Of a stretch of 64,000 nt of DNA, positions 27,623 to 37,649 are shown piece by piece. The DNA is taken from positions 124,001-188,000 of the forward strand of contig NZ_JANZXB010000001.1 in assembly GCF_025371035.1 (NCBI RefSeq). Reading direction: 5' to 3'. The stretch is from Sphingomonas sp. LC-1 (lineage in GTDB: Bacteria > Pseudomonadota > Alphaproteobacteria > Sphingomonadales > Sphingomonadaceae). The notes below the pieces were generated by a model. The model was not told where the DNA came from. It saw only the letters and a list, made by a program, of their open reading frames with translations, and ran no database searches. Every line of letters begins with the position of its first letter. The first letter of the stretch is position 1. Made by a program: the position numbers and the translations under genes.

Positions 27623-28945
27623 TTACTTATAGGCGGCGATCCGCCCCTTTTGATCGAGGACATAGAGTGTCCCGTTCGCCACGACCGGCGGCAGCGCGAA
27701 GGGGGTCTTGGCCTCGACCGTCGCCTGCACCGATCCGTCGCCCGGATTGGCGTAGACGATCTGCCCTTCCGAATTGGTCAGGATCAGGCGGTTGCCTGCC
27801 AGCACCGGGCCGAACCAAGTGATCGCACCCGACTTCTTCTTCTCGTTATGGAAGCGCTGGAGCTGCGCGATCCAGCGCGCCTTGCCGCTCGACCGGGCGA
27901 GCGCGACCAGCCGCGCGTCGTCGGTCACCAGGAAAATCCACTCGCCCGCGATCCAGGGAGTCGAGATACCGGCGAAATTCTGTTCCCACAGACGCTGACC
28001 GGTGGACAGTTCCAGCGCAACCATGCGGCCACCCTGGCCCAGCGCATAGACGCGGCCCTGATCGATGACCGGCGCCGCGTCGATGTCGGACAGTGTCGAG
28101 ACCGAGGTCGAGATGCTGGTCCGCGACAGCGCGTCCTGCCACAGCATACGCCCATTTTCGTAGCGATAGGCGTTGAGTTCGCCGCTGGAGAAACCGGCGA
28201 CGACCGTGCCCTGGCTGGCGGCGGGGGCCGCGACGCCGAACACGCCCTGCGTCTCCAGCGTGCCCTGGCCGGCCCACACGATCTTACCATCGGCCTGGTT
28301 GATCGCGTAAAGCTGATTGTCCTGGGTCAGGACATAGACATTGCCGTTGGCGATGGTCGGCGATCCGCGCAGCGGGCCGCTGGGCTTGGCGCGCCATAGC
28401 ACCTTGCCGTCGGCGGCATTGGCCGCGATCACATCGCCCAGACCATCGGTCGCATAGACCGTGCCGCTGTCGTAGCTGGCCCCGCCACCGAAGCGGGCAA
28501 GACGGTTTTCGTCGCCCTCGGTGATCGCGGCCGACCACAAGCGAGCCCCGGTATCGGCGTTCAGCGCCTGGAGATTGCCCTCGACATCGACAACGAACAG
28601 CTTGTTCTCCGCCACCACCGGCGCGGCGCCCAGCGGATCGCGCGCCGACCCGCCGTTGATCGTCGTTTCCCAGACCCGCTGCGGCTGCTCGGCAAGGGCG
28701 AGTTGCCCCATCGACTTCGACGCGTTGCCGCCCGGCTGCGACCATTCGGCATTGGTTTCGGGTGCGGGCAGCAGGACCTGCACATCGGCGATCGTCTTGT
28801 CGGCCTCGACGCCGGTCTCGGACACCAGGATGGGCACCCGGTTACCGACGGTCGGGGTCTTTTTCGGCGCGCTCTTGAATACGCCACAGGCGCCCAGCGC
28901 CATCAGCGCGGCCAGCGCGGCCGAGGTGCGGAAATGCTTCGTCAT
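27623..28945 (-). CDS. bamB: BamB-like outer membrane assembly lipoprotein (PQQ-type beta-propeller)
   Basis: BamB is the propeller lipoprotein of the BAM machine that inserts beta-barrel proteins into the outer membrane. The 440-residue precursor has a lipobox LGAC (C20), a linker, and repeated blades of the type KVLWRAKPSG, KIVWAGQG and GQRLWEQNFAG, each with a Gly-Ala/Leu-x-Trp core. The gene lies between the yfgM-like gene and der, the same order as in enterobacteria, which supports the assignment. Its start overlaps the yfgM-like stop by 4 bases. Confidence 0.9.
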   Translation of the reverse strand: MTKHFRTSAALAALMALGACGVFKSAPKKTPTVGNRVPILVSETGVEADKTIADVQVLLPAPETNAEWSQPGGNASKSMGQLALAEQPQRVWETTINGGSARDPLGAAPVVAENKLFVVDVEGNLQALNADTGARLWSAAITEGDENRLARFGGGASYDSGTVYATDGLGDVIAANAADGKVLWRAKPSGPLRGSPTIANGNVYVLTQDNQLYAINQADGKIVWAGQGTLETQGVFGVAAPAASQGTVVAGFSSGELNAYRYENGRMLWQDALSRTSISTSVSTLSDIDAAPVIDQGRVYALGQGGRMVALELSTGQRLWEQNFAGISTPWIAGEWIFLVTDDARLVALARSSGKARWIAQLQRFHNEKKKSGAITWFGPVLAGNRLILTNSEGQIVYANPGDGSVQATVEAKTPFALPPVVANGTLYVLDQKGRIAAYK

Positions 28946-29643
28946 TGGGTTTTAGTGTCCTCGCTCTGGCCGACGGCATCGACCCCCAATACGCCGGCCA
29001 TCTGAACCGCACGTTGCCGCAACGTATCGGGCACATCCTTCTCGCTGGCAATCTGGCCGAACAGGCGACCGGCTTCCGTGCGCTTGTTCTGGCGCAGATA
29101 GGCGATGGCGACCATTTCTCCGGCGCTACCGAAATAGGCGTTGCCGGGCACCGCCATGCCACGCAGCCGCGCGACGACGGCCTCGGGCTTCAGCGTATCA
29201 TATTCCGCCATGGTCTGGCGGATCAGCGCCAGATCACGGAACGGCTGGGCCAGCGACGCATCATTGGCGATCGTCGCGAAGCGCGCCGCGGCACCCTTCA
29301 TATCGTCCTTCTGCAGAAGGATGTCGGCCTGGGTGAATTGCGCCAGCGCGCGATAGGCATCGACGTCGGACGCCGCCAGCGTCTTCAGCTTGGCATCCGC
29401 CGCCTTGGTGTCGTTCTGCGACAGCGCGTCATAGGCGGCCTGCAACTGCTCGCCATCCGTACCGGCCGCCTGATGCTGACGATGCTGCCAATAGAGATAG
29501 CCGCCGAACGCCGCGAGCCCGATCAGGATCACCGCACCGACGACGAGGCCCCAGCGGGTCCAGAATTTGGTCAGCCGGTCGCGACGCAGTTCGTCGTCGA
29601 CCTCGCTCAAAAAGGCCTGGCTGGATTGGGGCGTTAGGGCCAA
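28942..29643 (-). CDS. YfgM-like tetratricopeptide membrane protein
   Basis: The protein of 233 residues has a cytoplasmic N-terminus (about 1-30), one membrane helix (GLVVGAVILIGLAAFGGYLYW, about 32-52) and a periplasmic TPR-like helical region. In E. coli, YfgM works with the chaperone PpiD at the translocon; DELRRDRLTKFWTRWG resembles that N-terminus (DUF2133 family). Its place immediately before bamB and der is conserved. The stop overlaps the bamB start (ATGA). Confidence 0.85.
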   Translation of the reverse strand: MALTPQSSQAFLSEVDDELRRDRLTKFWTRWGLVVGAVILIGLAAFGGYLYWQHRQHQAAGTDGEQLQAAYDALSQNDTKAADAKLKTLAASDVDAYRALAQFTQADILLQKDDMKGAAARFATIANDASLAQPFRDLALIRQTMAEYDTLKPEAVVARLRGMAVPGNAYFGSAGEMVAIAYLRQNKRTEAGRLFGQIASEKDVPDTLRQRAVQMAGVLGVDAVGQSEDTKTQ

Positions 29644-29726
29644 GACGGGCTCCGCTATTCTGGATCAAGGCAACAAGGAAGCCGCGACCTTTAGCGAGGA
29701 GCGGGCCCGGTGGGAAGAAGCTTGCG

Positions 29727-30593
29727 TCACGCCCCTTCGCGGGGTGCGTAAATCTGTTCCGGCCCCGGAAAGCGACGAGCCCGGACATCTTCGGCATAGG
29801 CGCGCGCCGCCTCGCCGATCCGGTCGCCCATCGTCTCGTACCGGCGAACGAAGCGCGCGGTCCGGTCGAACAGGCCCAGCATGTCCTCGCCCACCAGAAC
29901 CTGTCCGTCGCACTGCGCCGATGCGCCGATACCGATCGTCGGGCAGGCGACCCGGTTGGTGATCGCGATCGCGATCGGCTCGACGACCCCTTCGATCACC
30001 ACCGAAAAGGCTCCAGCCTCGGCGATGGCGACGGCGTCGGCGACGATCTTCTCCGCCTCTTCGGGGGTACGGCCGCGCGCGCCATAGCCGCCCAGCACGT
30101 TCACCGCCTGCGGCGTCAGGCCGACATGGCCCATGACGGGAATGCCGCGTTCGACCAGGAAGCGGACGGTCGGCGCCATCGCCACCCCACCCTCCAGCTT
30201 GACCGCCGCCGCGCCGGTTTCCTTGAGCAGCCAGGCGGCATTCTCGAACGCCTTTTCGGGGCTCGCCTCATAGCTGCCAAAGGGCAGGTCGATGACCACC
30301 ACAGCGTGATAGCTGCCCCGGACGACCGCCGCGCCGTGGGCCGCCATCATCGCGAGCGTGACCGGCACCGTCGAGGGCAGGCCATAGATCACCTGCCCCA
30401 GACTATCTCCGACGAGCAGCATGTCGCAATGTGGATCGAGCAACTGTGCCGAGCGCACCGTATAGGCCGTCAGCATGACGAGCGGCGTCTCGCCCTTGCG
30501 ACGACGAATGGCCGGAACGGTCAGCCGCTTCATCGGGGCGGGCGTGGGATTGGCGCGACTCGTCGCGGTGTCGAGCGTGTAGGTCGTGGACAT
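29727..30593 (-). CDS. panB: 3-methyl-2-oxobutanoate hydroxymethyltransferase
   Basis: PanB transfers a hydroxymethyl group from methylene-THF to ketoisovalerate, the first step of pantothenate and CoA synthesis. The protein of 288 residues has the metal/substrate site in [39 protein letters not shown] and the catalytic Glu in VVIEGVVEP. About 20 residues ([15 protein letters not shown]) precede the usual start, so MKRLTVPAI is an alternative. It stands alone, upstream of a short gap before the yfgM-like gene. Confidence 0.95.
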   Translation of the reverse strand: MSTTYTLDTATSRANPTPAPMKRLTVPAIRRRKGETPLVMLTAYTVRSAQLLDPHCDMLLVGDSLGQVIYGLPSTVPVTLAMMAAHGAAVVRGSYHAVVVIDLPFGSYEASPEKAFENAAWLLKETGAAAVKLEGGVAMAPTVRFLVERGIPVMGHVGLTPQAVNVLGGYGARGRTPEEAEKIVADAVAIAEAGAFSVVIEGVVEPIAIAITNRVACPTIGIGASAQCDGQVLVGEDMLGLFDRTARFVRRYETMGDRIGEAARAYAEDVRARRFPGPEQIYAPREGA

Positions 30594-30642
30594 GCGCCGC
30601 CCTTACTCCCGCTATCGGGCCCGCTCCACCCCCTTGGCGGGG

Positions 30643-30987
30643 TTAGAAGATTTCGGCGTAGCGCTCCGGCTTGAACCCGATGGTCAACACGCCATCCCGG
30701 TCGAGCACCGGCCGCTTGATGAGCGAAGGCTGGGCCTGCATCAGCGTGATGGCCTTGTCCGCATCGATGTCCTGCCGTTCGGCTTCCTCCAGCTTGCGGA
30801 AGGTGGTGCCGGCGCGGTTGAGCAGCAACTCCCAGCCAACCTGATCCACCCAGCGGCGCAGCGTGGCCTCGTCGATGCCGTCCGTCTTATAGTTGTGGAA
30901 GCGATAGGCGACGCCGTGCTGATCCAGCCAGACGCGCGCCTTCTTCATCGTGTCGCAGTTCGGAATGCCATAGAGTTCGACCGTCAT
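30643..30987 (-). CDS. ArsC/Spx-family thioredoxin-fold protein (YffB-like)
   Basis: The 114-residue protein begins VELYGIPNCDTMKKARVWLDQ, a thioredoxin fold with a single Cys in the C-x-x-M position, and has FHNYKTDGID and LIKRPVLDRDG typical of the YffB/ArsC/Spx group. The single cysteine and the lack of the arsenate reductase CX5R loop argue against arsenate reduction; a glutathione-dependent reductase role is usually assumed. Monocistronic, upstream of panB. Confidence 0.88.
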   Translation of the reverse strand: MTVELYGIPNCDTMKKARVWLDQHGVAYRFHNYKTDGIDEATLRRWVDQVGWELLLNRAGTTFRKLEEAERQDIDADKAITLMQAQPSLIKRPVLDRDGVLTIGFKPERYAEIF

Positions 30988-31158
30988 CAGTGCCTCTGGA
31001 CGCTATAAATGCGACGCCTTTAGCGAGGTCGGGCATGGATTGCAGCAGGATCGCGTGAACCAGGAAACAAGCGCATCCCCCACGATCACGACCCCATCCT
31101 AACCCGTGACAAGCCACACGGGGTAGCGCCCCCCTGCCCGGACCGCTATCCCGACAGG

Positions 31159-33213
31159 ATGCAGGACCATCCCTTCTACGCCCTTCACTCCCATGGCCTG
31201 ATCCGCGTCGCGGCCGCGACGCCCGCCGCGTCGGTCGGCGATGCGCAGGCCAATGCGGCGGCCATGCTCGATCTGGCGCGGGTCGCGGACGAGGATGGGG
31301 TGGACCTGATCGTCTATCCCGAATTGTCGCTGACCTCCTACGCGATCGACGATCTGCATCTGCAAGGCGCGATGCACACCGCGACGCTGGCCGCCCTGGG
31401 CGAGATAGTGGATGCCAGCGCCGCGCTGTCGCCCGTCCTGCTGATCGGGGCCGCGCTGCCCCGCAATGGCCGCTTGTACAATTGCGCCATCGTCATCGCG
31501 CGGGGGCGGATACTGGGGGTGGTGCCCAAGACCTTCCTGCCCAATTACCGCGAATATTATGAAAAGCGCTGGTTCGCGAGCGGCGCGGGGCTGACCGGGC
31601 TGACCATCGAACTGGACGGGCAGGTCGTGCCCTTCGGCACCGACCTGATCTTTGCGGCGGAGGATGTGGCGGGCTTCGTCTTCCATGCGGAGATTTGCGA
31701 GGATTATTGGGCCCCTACCCCACCCTCGACGCTGGGCGCGCTGGCGGGGGCGACGATCTGCTGCAACCTGTCGGCGTCCAACATCGTGATCGGCAAGGCG
31801 CGCGACCGGGCGATGCTCGCGGCGGCGCAATCCGCCCGCGCCGCCTGCGCCTATGTCTATTCCGCCGCCGGGATCGGGGAGAGCACGACCGACCTGTCCT
31901 GGGACGGACAGGGACTGGTCCACGAACTAGGCGAAACACTGGCCGAGTCCGAACGCTTCCTACGCGAGCCCGCGCTGACCACCGCGGATGTCGATGTCGA
32001 GCGGATCGTGCAGGAACGGCTCCGCTTCGGGACGTTCAACGATTCGGCGGCCTTTGCCGGGCATCCCGAGACCCGGTTCCGGCGGATCGGCTTCGTGCAT
32101 GGTGTCGAGCCCGCGGACCAGGGGCTTCGCCGCGCGGTCCATCGCTTTCCCTTCGTCCCCGACGATCCCGCGCGGCGCGACGCGGATTGTTACGAGGCCT
32201 ATAATATCCAGGTCGAGGCGCTCGCCAAGCGGCTGGATGCCAGCGCCGCCAAGACATTGGTCATCGGCGTGTCGGGGGGGCTCGATTCCACCCATGCCCT
32301 GATCGTCGCCGCCAAGGCGACCGACCGGCTGGGCTGGTCGCGCGACCGTATCCTGGCCTTCACCATGCCCGGCTTCGCGACCGGCGAAGGGACCAAGGCG
32401 CATGCCTGGGCGCTAATGCGCGCCCTGGGCGTCAGCGCGGAGGAGATCGACATCCGCCCCGCCGCACAACAGATGCTGGCGGATATGGACCACCCCTTCG
32501 CCAAGGGGGAGCCGGTTCACGACGTCACCTTCGAAAATGTCCAGGCGGGTCTGCGCACCGATTATCTCTTCCGCCTCGCCAATCAACGCGGCGGGATCGT
32601 GCTGGGCACCGGCGACCTGTCGGAGCTGGCGCTGGGATGGTGCACCTATGGCGTCGGCGATCAGATGAGCCATTATGCCGTCAATGCCGGAGTCCCAAAG
32701 ACGCTGATCCAGTTCCTGATCCGCTGGTGTATCCGAACCCGCCAATATGACGACGACACCAATGCCGTGCTCGCCGCCATCCTGTCGCAGGAAATCTCGC
32801 CCGAACTGGTCCCCGCCGACGCCAGCGGGGCGATGCAGTCGACCGAGGCAATGATCGGCCCCTATGCGCTCAACGACTTTTTCGCGCATTACGTCATCCG
32901 TTATGGTCTGAAGCCATCGAAGATCGCATTCCTGGCCTGGCATGCCTGGCGCGATGCGGAGGTCGGGGGATGGCCGGAGGATTTGCCGCCCGACGCGCGG
33001 GTCGCCTATGACCTGCCGACCATACGCCATTGGCTGGAGCGGTTTCTGACCCGTTTCTTCCAGACGAGCCAGTTCAAGCGGTCCGCTTTGCCCAATGGGC
33101 CCAAGGTTTCGCCCGGCGGCGCATTGTCACCCCGCGGCGACTGGCGCGCCCCCTCGGATGGACGCGCATCGGTGTGGCTGGCGGAGTTGAACGACGCCTT
33201 GCCCACCGACTGA
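31159..33213 (+). CDS. nadE: Glutamine-dependent NAD(+) synthase
   Basis: The 684-residue enzyme makes NAD+ from deamido-NAD+, ATP and glutamine. The N-terminal nitrilase-like domain (about 1-290) provides ammonia with catalytic Glu (VYPELSLTSY), Lys (VPKTFLPNYREYYEKRW) and Cys (HAEICEDYW). The C-terminal synthetase domain has the ATP P-loop GVSGGLDSTHAL and GTGDLSELALGWCTYGVGD. Length and order match bacterial and mycobacterial two-domain NadE. The ATG was picked at the start of the conserved HSHGLIRVAAATP region. Divergent from the ArsC-like gene with a 171-bp gap. Confidence 0.96.
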   Translation: MQDHPFYALHSHGLIRVAAATPAASVGDAQANAAAMLDLARVADEDGVDLIVYPELSLTSYAIDDLHLQGAMHTATLAALGEIVDASAALSPVLLIGAALPRNGRLYNCAIVIARGRILGVVPKTFLPNYREYYEKRWFASGAGLTGLTIELDGQVVPFGTDLIFAAEDVAGFVFHAEICEDYWAPTPPSTLGALAGATICCNLSASNIVIGKARDRAMLAAAQSARAACAYVYSAAGIGESTTDLSWDGQGLVHELGETLAESERFLREPALTTADVDVERIVQERLRFGTFNDSAAFAGHPETRFRRIGFVHGVEPADQGLRRAVHRFPFVPDDPARRDADCYEAYNIQVEALAKRLDASAAKTLVIGVSGGLDSTHALIVAAKATDRLGWSRDRILAFTMPGFATGEGTKAHAWALMRALGVSAEEIDIRPAAQQMLADMDHPFAKGEPVHDVTFENVQAGLRTDYLFRLANQRGGIVLGTGDLSELALGWCTYGVGDQMSHYAVNAGVPKTLIQFLIRWCIRTRQYDDDTNAVLAAILSQEISPELVPADASGAMQSTEAMIGPYALNDFFAHYVIRYGLKPSKIAFLAWHAWRDAEVGGWPEDLPPDARVAYDLPTIRHWLERFLTRFFQTSQFKRSALPNGPKVSPGGALSPRGDWRAPSDGRASVWLAELNDALPTD

Positions 33214-33320
33214 TCCGCAACACTTGGCAGCGACATGGGAAAAGGTCTATGCTGCCGGTCCCAATAATACTTTATCCATGAATTACAGGCTCCTCCTGGC
33301 CTGTCGGCACGAGAGAGACC

Positions 33321-33965
33321 ATGAGCCTTGTCGTTCGCACGCTGTCCGAACAGATCTTCACGATCATTCGCGAACGGATCATCAGCGGCGATCTGCCCGA
33401 AGAACAACCGATCCGTCAGGACGCCCTCGCCAACGAACTGGGCGTCAGCAAGATTCCGCTGCGCGAGGCGCTGGCGCGGCTGGAGCAGGAAGGCCTGCTG
33501 ACCAGCCAGGCCAATCGCGGCTTTTTCGTACGGTCATTGGGGGCGGGCGAGGCGGAGGAAATTTACGAACTTCGCCTGGCGCTGGAGCCCGATGCCGCCG
33601 CTCGCGCCAGCCGGGTGGCGACCGACGCCGACCAGCAGGCGGCCAGGGATGCCCTCGTAGCGCTCGACGTCGCCGCGCATGAGGCGCTGCATGAGGTCGC
33701 GCTGCGCAACCGCGCCTTCCATCTGGCGCTGGTGCGGCCGCTGGGCGCGGCCTTGACCTTTCAGTTGATCGAGCGGTTACAGGTGCTGGCCGAACGCTAT
33801 GTCGTTCAGCATCTCAAGCCTGCCGGGCGCGAGACGCGTGCGCACAAGGAACATCATGAACTGCTCGACGCCTGGTTGGCACGCGACGAGGCACGCGTCG
33901 CCGGGTTCCTGACTGACCATATCGGCGCCACCCTGGTCGATCTTCGCGCCCAGTTGAGCCGCTGA
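33321..33965 (+). CDS. GntR-family transcriptional regulator, FCD type (paralogue 1)
   Basis: The 214-residue protein has an N-terminal winged helix-turn-helix (about 10-75; QDALANELGVSKIPLREALARLEQEGLL) and a C-terminal FCD ligand domain (about 85-205) with the metal-binding pattern spread over ELRLALEPDAA, NRAFHLALVR and HKEHHELLDA. It is strikingly similar over its whole length to the regulator at 41405-42115, with a nearly identical recognition helix region, so both may see the same DNA sites. It is convergent with the NDH-2 gene; no obvious target gene is adjacent. Confidence 0.9.
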   Translation: MSLVVRTLSEQIFTIIRERIISGDLPEEQPIRQDALANELGVSKIPLREALARLEQEGLLTSQANRGFFVRSLGAGEAEEIYELRLALEPDAAARASRVATDADQQAARDALVALDVAAHEALHEVALRNRAFHLALVRPLGAALTFQLIERLQVLAERYVVQHLKPAGRETRAHKEHHELLDAWLARDEARVAGFLTDHIGATLVDLRAQLSR

Positions 33966-33970
33966 CCCGT

Positions 33971-35257
33971 TCAGCCGGGGGGCCGCGCGAGCGGCGTGGT
34001 GATGATCCGCGCACCCCGGCGATAGGTCAGGTATCGCCACAGCCATTGCAGACTGACCCGGATGCGCTGCGCGAAACTGACCAGCAGCACGACATGGACG
34101 ATCGCCCAGAGCATCCAGGCCAGATAGCCCTTCATCCGAAACCGCCCGAAATCGAAGATAGCGGCGTGCCGCCCGATGATCGCGGCATTGCCCCGATTGT
34201 GGAAGCGGAAGGGTCGGGCCGATTGCTCCTTCGTCAATCCCGCACGTAGCGCCTTGCCCAGATACTGGCCTTGCTGCTGCGCGACCTGTGCCAGTCCGGG
34301 CAAGGGCTTGCCCTGCTCATCGGGACACGCAGCAACATCGCCCAGCGAGTAGACATCATCGATTCCGACGACCTTCAGGTCGGACCCCACCGCCACCCGC
34401 CCGCCTGGTCCCGGCGCGATGCCGAGCAGCTTGGCGGCCCCGGTCGGCGCGACGCCAGCGCCCCAAAGAACGGTGCGGGCGGGAATGAATTGCCCACCTG
34501 CGGTCAGCCCTTCGGCCGTGATCGCCTCGACCGGGCAATCGGTCATCACCTGAACCCCCAGCCGCGACAGCGCGCGTTCGGCATAATCGGCCAGCTCGTC
34601 GGGAAACGCCGCCAGGATGCGCTTTCCGCCTTCGACCAAAATGATCCGCGCCGTTTCAGGTCGAATGCGCCGAAAGTCGGAGGTCAGGGCATGGCGTGCC
34701 AGTTCGGCCACCGATCCCGCAAGCTCGACCCCGGTCGGGCCGCCGCCGACGATCACGAAGGTCATCAACGCCTCGCGATCCGCCACGCCGTCGCGCTCCG
34801 CCTCCTCGAATGCGCCCAGCACGCGCGACCGGATGACCCGTGCCTCCTCGATCGACTTGCAGGAAGGGGCGACGCTTCGCCACTCGTCATGCCCGAAATA
34901 GCTGCTGGTCGATCCCGTCGCGACGACCAGCCGATCATAGGTCAGCGTCTCGCCCGTCGCCAGCGCCACCTCGTGCCGGTCGGTATCGACCTGCACGACC
35001 TCCCCCAACACCACCCGGATATTGGGATAACGGCCCAGCACATGCCGGATCGGCTCCGCCACATCCGCCGGGGACAGTGCGGCGGTCGCCACCTGATAGA
35101 GCAGCGGCACGAACAGGTGATAGTTGTTGCGGTCGACCACCGTCACCCGGACCGGTGCATTGGCGAGCTGCTGGGCGACGGCGAGCCCGCCAAAGCCTGC
35201 CCCCACGATGACGATGTGCGGCCAATTCGGATCGACGTTGGCGGCGGCGCTGCTCAT
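33971..35257 (-). CDS. ndh: Type II NADH dehydrogenase (NDH-2)
   Basis: This flavoprotein of 428 residues passes electrons from NADH to quinone without pumping protons. It has FAD (IVGAGFGGLAVAQQL) and NADH (VIVGGGPTGVELAGSV) Rossmann motifs, the VYSLGDVAACPD FAD segment, AQVAQQQGQYLG quinone-site motif and a C-terminal amphipathic/hydrophobic region (about 375-410) for membrane binding. It is followed leftward by the convergent GntR gene. The upstream MDR oxidoreductase gene lies 11 bases away, same strand, so both could be co-transcribed. Confidence 0.93.
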   Translation of the reverse strand: MSSAAANVDPNWPHIVIVGAGFGGLAVAQQLANAPVRVTVVDRNNYHLFVPLLYQVATAALSPADVAEPIRHVLGRYPNIRVVLGEVVQVDTDRHEVALATGETLTYDRLVVATGSTSSYFGHDEWRSVAPSCKSIEEARVIRSRVLGAFEEAERDGVADREALMTFVIVGGGPTGVELAGSVAELARHALTSDFRRIRPETARIILVEGGKRILAAFPDELADYAERALSRLGVQVMTDCPVEAITAEGLTAGGQFIPARTVLWGAGVAPTGAAKLLGIAPGPGGRVAVGSDLKVVGIDDVYSLGDVAACPDEQGKPLPGLAQVAQQQGQYLGKALRAGLTKEQSARPFRFHNRGNAAIIGRHAAIFDFGRFRMKGYLAWMLWAIVHVVLLVSFAQRIRVSLQWLWRYLTYRRGARIITTPLARPPG

Positions 35258-35267
35258 CCCCCTGCCC

Positions 35268-36272
35268 TCACCATGTCACGGCGATCTTGCCGAAATGGCC
35301 GCCGCTTTCCTGCAACCGGAATGCCTCGGCCAGATCGGGCAGGTCGAAGCGGCGATCGATGACAGGCCGGAGCGCGGCATCGTCCAGTGCCCGAACGAAT
35401 TCCATCTGCATCCGGCGGCTGCCGACGATCAGCCCCTGCAAGCGCGCCTGTTTGCGCATCATCGTCGCGGTCGGCACGTCGCCCGCCACGCCGGTCAGCA
35501 CCCCGATCAGGCCGATATGCCCGCCGATCCGGACCGCATCGATCGACTGGGCCAGCGTACCCGGCCCACCGACCTCGATGACGTGATCGACACCGCCGCC
35601 CGCCCAGTCATGGACGCGCCGCCCCCAATCCTGATGGGTGCGATAGTTGATCGTATGCGCGGCCCCGAGCGCACGCGCGCGTTCGAGCTTCTCGTCGGAT
35701 GAGGAGGTCACCACCACCTGCGCCCCCATCATCCGCGCGATCTGCAAGGCCCAGATGGACACACCACCGGTGCCGAGGACGAGCACGCTGTCCCCGGCCT
35801 TCAGACCGCCATCGACCACCAGGCTGCGCCATGCTGTCAGACCGGCGGTGGTGATGGTCGCCGCCTCGGCATGGTCATAGCCCTTGGGCGCGTGGGTGAA
35901 GGCCGTCGCGGGTGCGACCACCGTCTCACAGGCATAGCCGTCGATCCCGTCACCCGGCACGCGGGCGAAGTCGCCGACGCGGGGCGGCCCCTCCTGCCAG
36001 TCGGGGAAGAAGCAGGCGATCACCGCGTCGCCCGCCGCAAAGTCGGTCACCTCGTCCCCGACCGCCTCGACCACGCCTGCGCCATCGGCCATCGGGATGC
36101 GGCCATCCTCAGTCGGCATGCTGCCCGAGACGACGCCATAATCATGATAGTTGAGGGATGTCGCGTGGAGCCGCACCCGGATCATTCCGCGACCCGGGGC
36201 ACCGGGGTCGGGCCGTTCGACCAGCCTCAGCCGATCCAGTCCACCCGGTGCATCGAGGATCATCGCCTTCAT
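35268..36272 (-). CDS. Zinc-independent MDR oxidoreductase (quinone-oxidoreductase-like)
   Basis: A protein of 334 residues of the medium-chain dehydrogenase/reductase superfamily with a NAD(P)-binding motif (VLGTGGVSIWALQIA, about 165-180). The usual catalytic zinc Cys is replaced in LNYHDY, GAGVVEAVGDEV replaces the GHE signature, and the four-Cys structural zinc lobe is missing, so it is probably a zinc-independent quinone reductase or enoyl reductase. Start at MKAMILDAPGG, with AAGG about 9 bases upstream; the longer frame begins in the protease 3' end. Its substrate is unknown. Confidence 0.85.
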   Translation of the reverse strand: MKAMILDAPGGLDRLRLVERPDPGAPGRGMIRVRLHATSLNYHDYGVVSGSMPTEDGRIPMADGAGVVEAVGDEVTDFAAGDAVIACFFPDWQEGPPRVGDFARVPGDGIDGYACETVVAPATAFTHAPKGYDHAEAATITTAGLTAWRSLVVDGGLKAGDSVLVLGTGGVSIWALQIARMMGAQVVVTSSSDEKLERARALGAAHTINYRTHQDWGRRVHDWAGGGVDHVIEVGGPGTLAQSIDAVRIGGHIGLIGVLTGVAGDVPTATMMRKQARLQGLIVGSRRMQMEFVRALDDAALRPVIDRRFDLPDLAEAFRLQESGGHFGKIAVTW

Positions 36273-36334
36273 ACCGTCGCCTTCATCACTGTCGTTCGTT
36301 CGCAAAAAACGCAGGCGCGACGCGATGCGATCCC

Positions 36335-37579
36335 TCAGCCGGTCGCCAGCACCCACCCATCGGGCAGGAAATCGACTGACATATAATAGTAAAAGGCACA
36401 GCTTCCGTCACCGCGATAGCTGCCGCCTTTCACAATGCCGAATGCCGTGTCGCCCAAAAAGACGGGACCGCCGCTGTCCCCGCTCCGGCAGGTGGGACCA
36501 CGCACCGCAACCCAAGTCGGGGTACAACCGCCCCCGCACAGATCGCCCGCAGGGGCGAAGTCGGGCATCCAGACTTCCGCACAGCTATAACCGGTCCGCT
36601 CGCCCCGATGGCACACAATGTCACCCGCACGGGTCGAGGCACGGGGGCGTGCCCCCGTCACGGTGCGGCTGATCGTCTTGGCGGTGTCGCTCCAGAAATG
36701 GGGCGCGAGCAGATGATCGCTGACATTGACCTGCACGTCCTGATAGCCCCAGCCCCATTGCCCGGCATAGCGTAGCGGATACGCCGTCCCCATGGCGTCG
36801 ATCCAGGACAGATCGTCCGGGCAGTGCGCGGCGGTGACGATCGCGCTCTCGGCCGCTCGCCGGACCACGAAGCCGCTGGTGCAGGCGTAACGCCGCCCAT
36901 TGGCCCGATCGACACCGACCAGCCGCGCTCCGCCCTGAAGATCAGCCAGATCGATCTCCGGCGTATCCAGGGTGGCGATCTTCACCGGCACGCCCGCGAT
37001 CCGCGCGATCCGATCGCGCAGAGCGTCCGTTGCTTCGGCCAGCAAATCCCCCCGACCGACCATCAAGACCAGCGCCCCGATACGCGGATCGACGCCGATG
37101 CCCGGCGGCTGAGTCAGGTTGGCACGGATTTCGGTCTGGTGCAGCGCGAGCGCGACGACCAACTGGTGATGGGTGGCATAGGCCCCGGTGCGAAACCGGA
37201 TGGCGACCGCCTGCCCCGCCAATTGGACCACCCGGTCGGCCACCGAGGCATCGCCGGTCAGCAGCACATCGATCCGGAACGGCGCATGACCGACCGACAG
37301 GCCGGCCAGGCGGTCGGCGAATTCGATTTGCAACGCATCGGTCAGCGGCACCGATGCCTCCTGCACGCGAAGCTCCTGCAATGCTTGCGGGCCGGAGAGC
37401 CCCGAGGCCAGGCCATATTGGTCAGCATCAAGCGCCAGCGCGGCGGGGCTCTTCACGGGAACCGCTCCCCCCTGCGCCGCGGCCATAGCGGGCCACGCGA
37501 ACAGGATCAGCAACAGGACGATGGGCCACGACAAAGCCCAGCTATCGCCCCGCAAAGAATAGCCTTGGTTATATCCCAT
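36335..37579 (-). CDS. Secreted S1-type serine protease with N-terminal pro-like domain
   Basis: The 414-residue protein has a membrane segment/signal (WPIVLLLILFAWPAMAAAQ, about 18-36), a 190-residue N-terminal domain without recognisable repeats, and a chymotrypsin-fold domain (about 215-405). The catalytic triad can be assigned to H252 (VTAAHC), D281 (GYQDVQV) and S369 (SGDSGGPVF). Six or more cysteines suggest disulphides. This layout, pro-like region plus S1 domain, resembles alpha-lytic and streptogrisin proteases, whose pro-regions fold the enzyme. The ATG at 37579 lacks a clear ribosome site; a TTG 7 codons later follows AAGG. Confidence 0.82.
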   Translation of the reverse strand: MGYNQGYSLRGDSWALSWPIVLLLILFAWPAMAAAQGGAVPVKSPAALALDADQYGLASGLSGPQALQELRVQEASVPLTDALQIEFADRLAGLSVGHAPFRIDVLLTGDASVADRVVQLAGQAVAIRFRTGAYATHHQLVVALALHQTEIRANLTQPPGIGVDPRIGALVLMVGRGDLLAEATDALRDRIARIAGVPVKIATLDTPEIDLADLQGGARLVGVDRANGRRYACTSGFVVRRAAESAIVTAAHCPDDLSWIDAMGTAYPLRYAGQWGWGYQDVQVNVSDHLLAPHFWSDTAKTISRTVTGARPRASTRAGDIVCHRGERTGYSCAEVWMPDFAPAGDLCGGGCTPTWVAVRGPTCRSGDSGGPVFLGDTAFGIVKGGSYRGDGSCAFYYYMSVDFLPDGWVLATG

Positions 37580-37649
37580 CGTTTTAGTATGTATTCTTTG
37601 CCTGTAGCCGGAAAGCGGCGATATACGGGCAGAACAGGGAACCCACACG

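Noticed and set aside
26288-28399. A 703-codon open frame on the plus strand over der and bamB
   Set aside because: It is antisense to two well-conserved genes, and its product is a low-complexity, Arg/Asp/Gln-rich string with no known motif.
31018-31158. Possible regulatory RNA or riboswitch before nadE
   Set aside because: No conserved stem layout or T-tract is visible in the 141-bp gap; it is more likely a plain promoter region.
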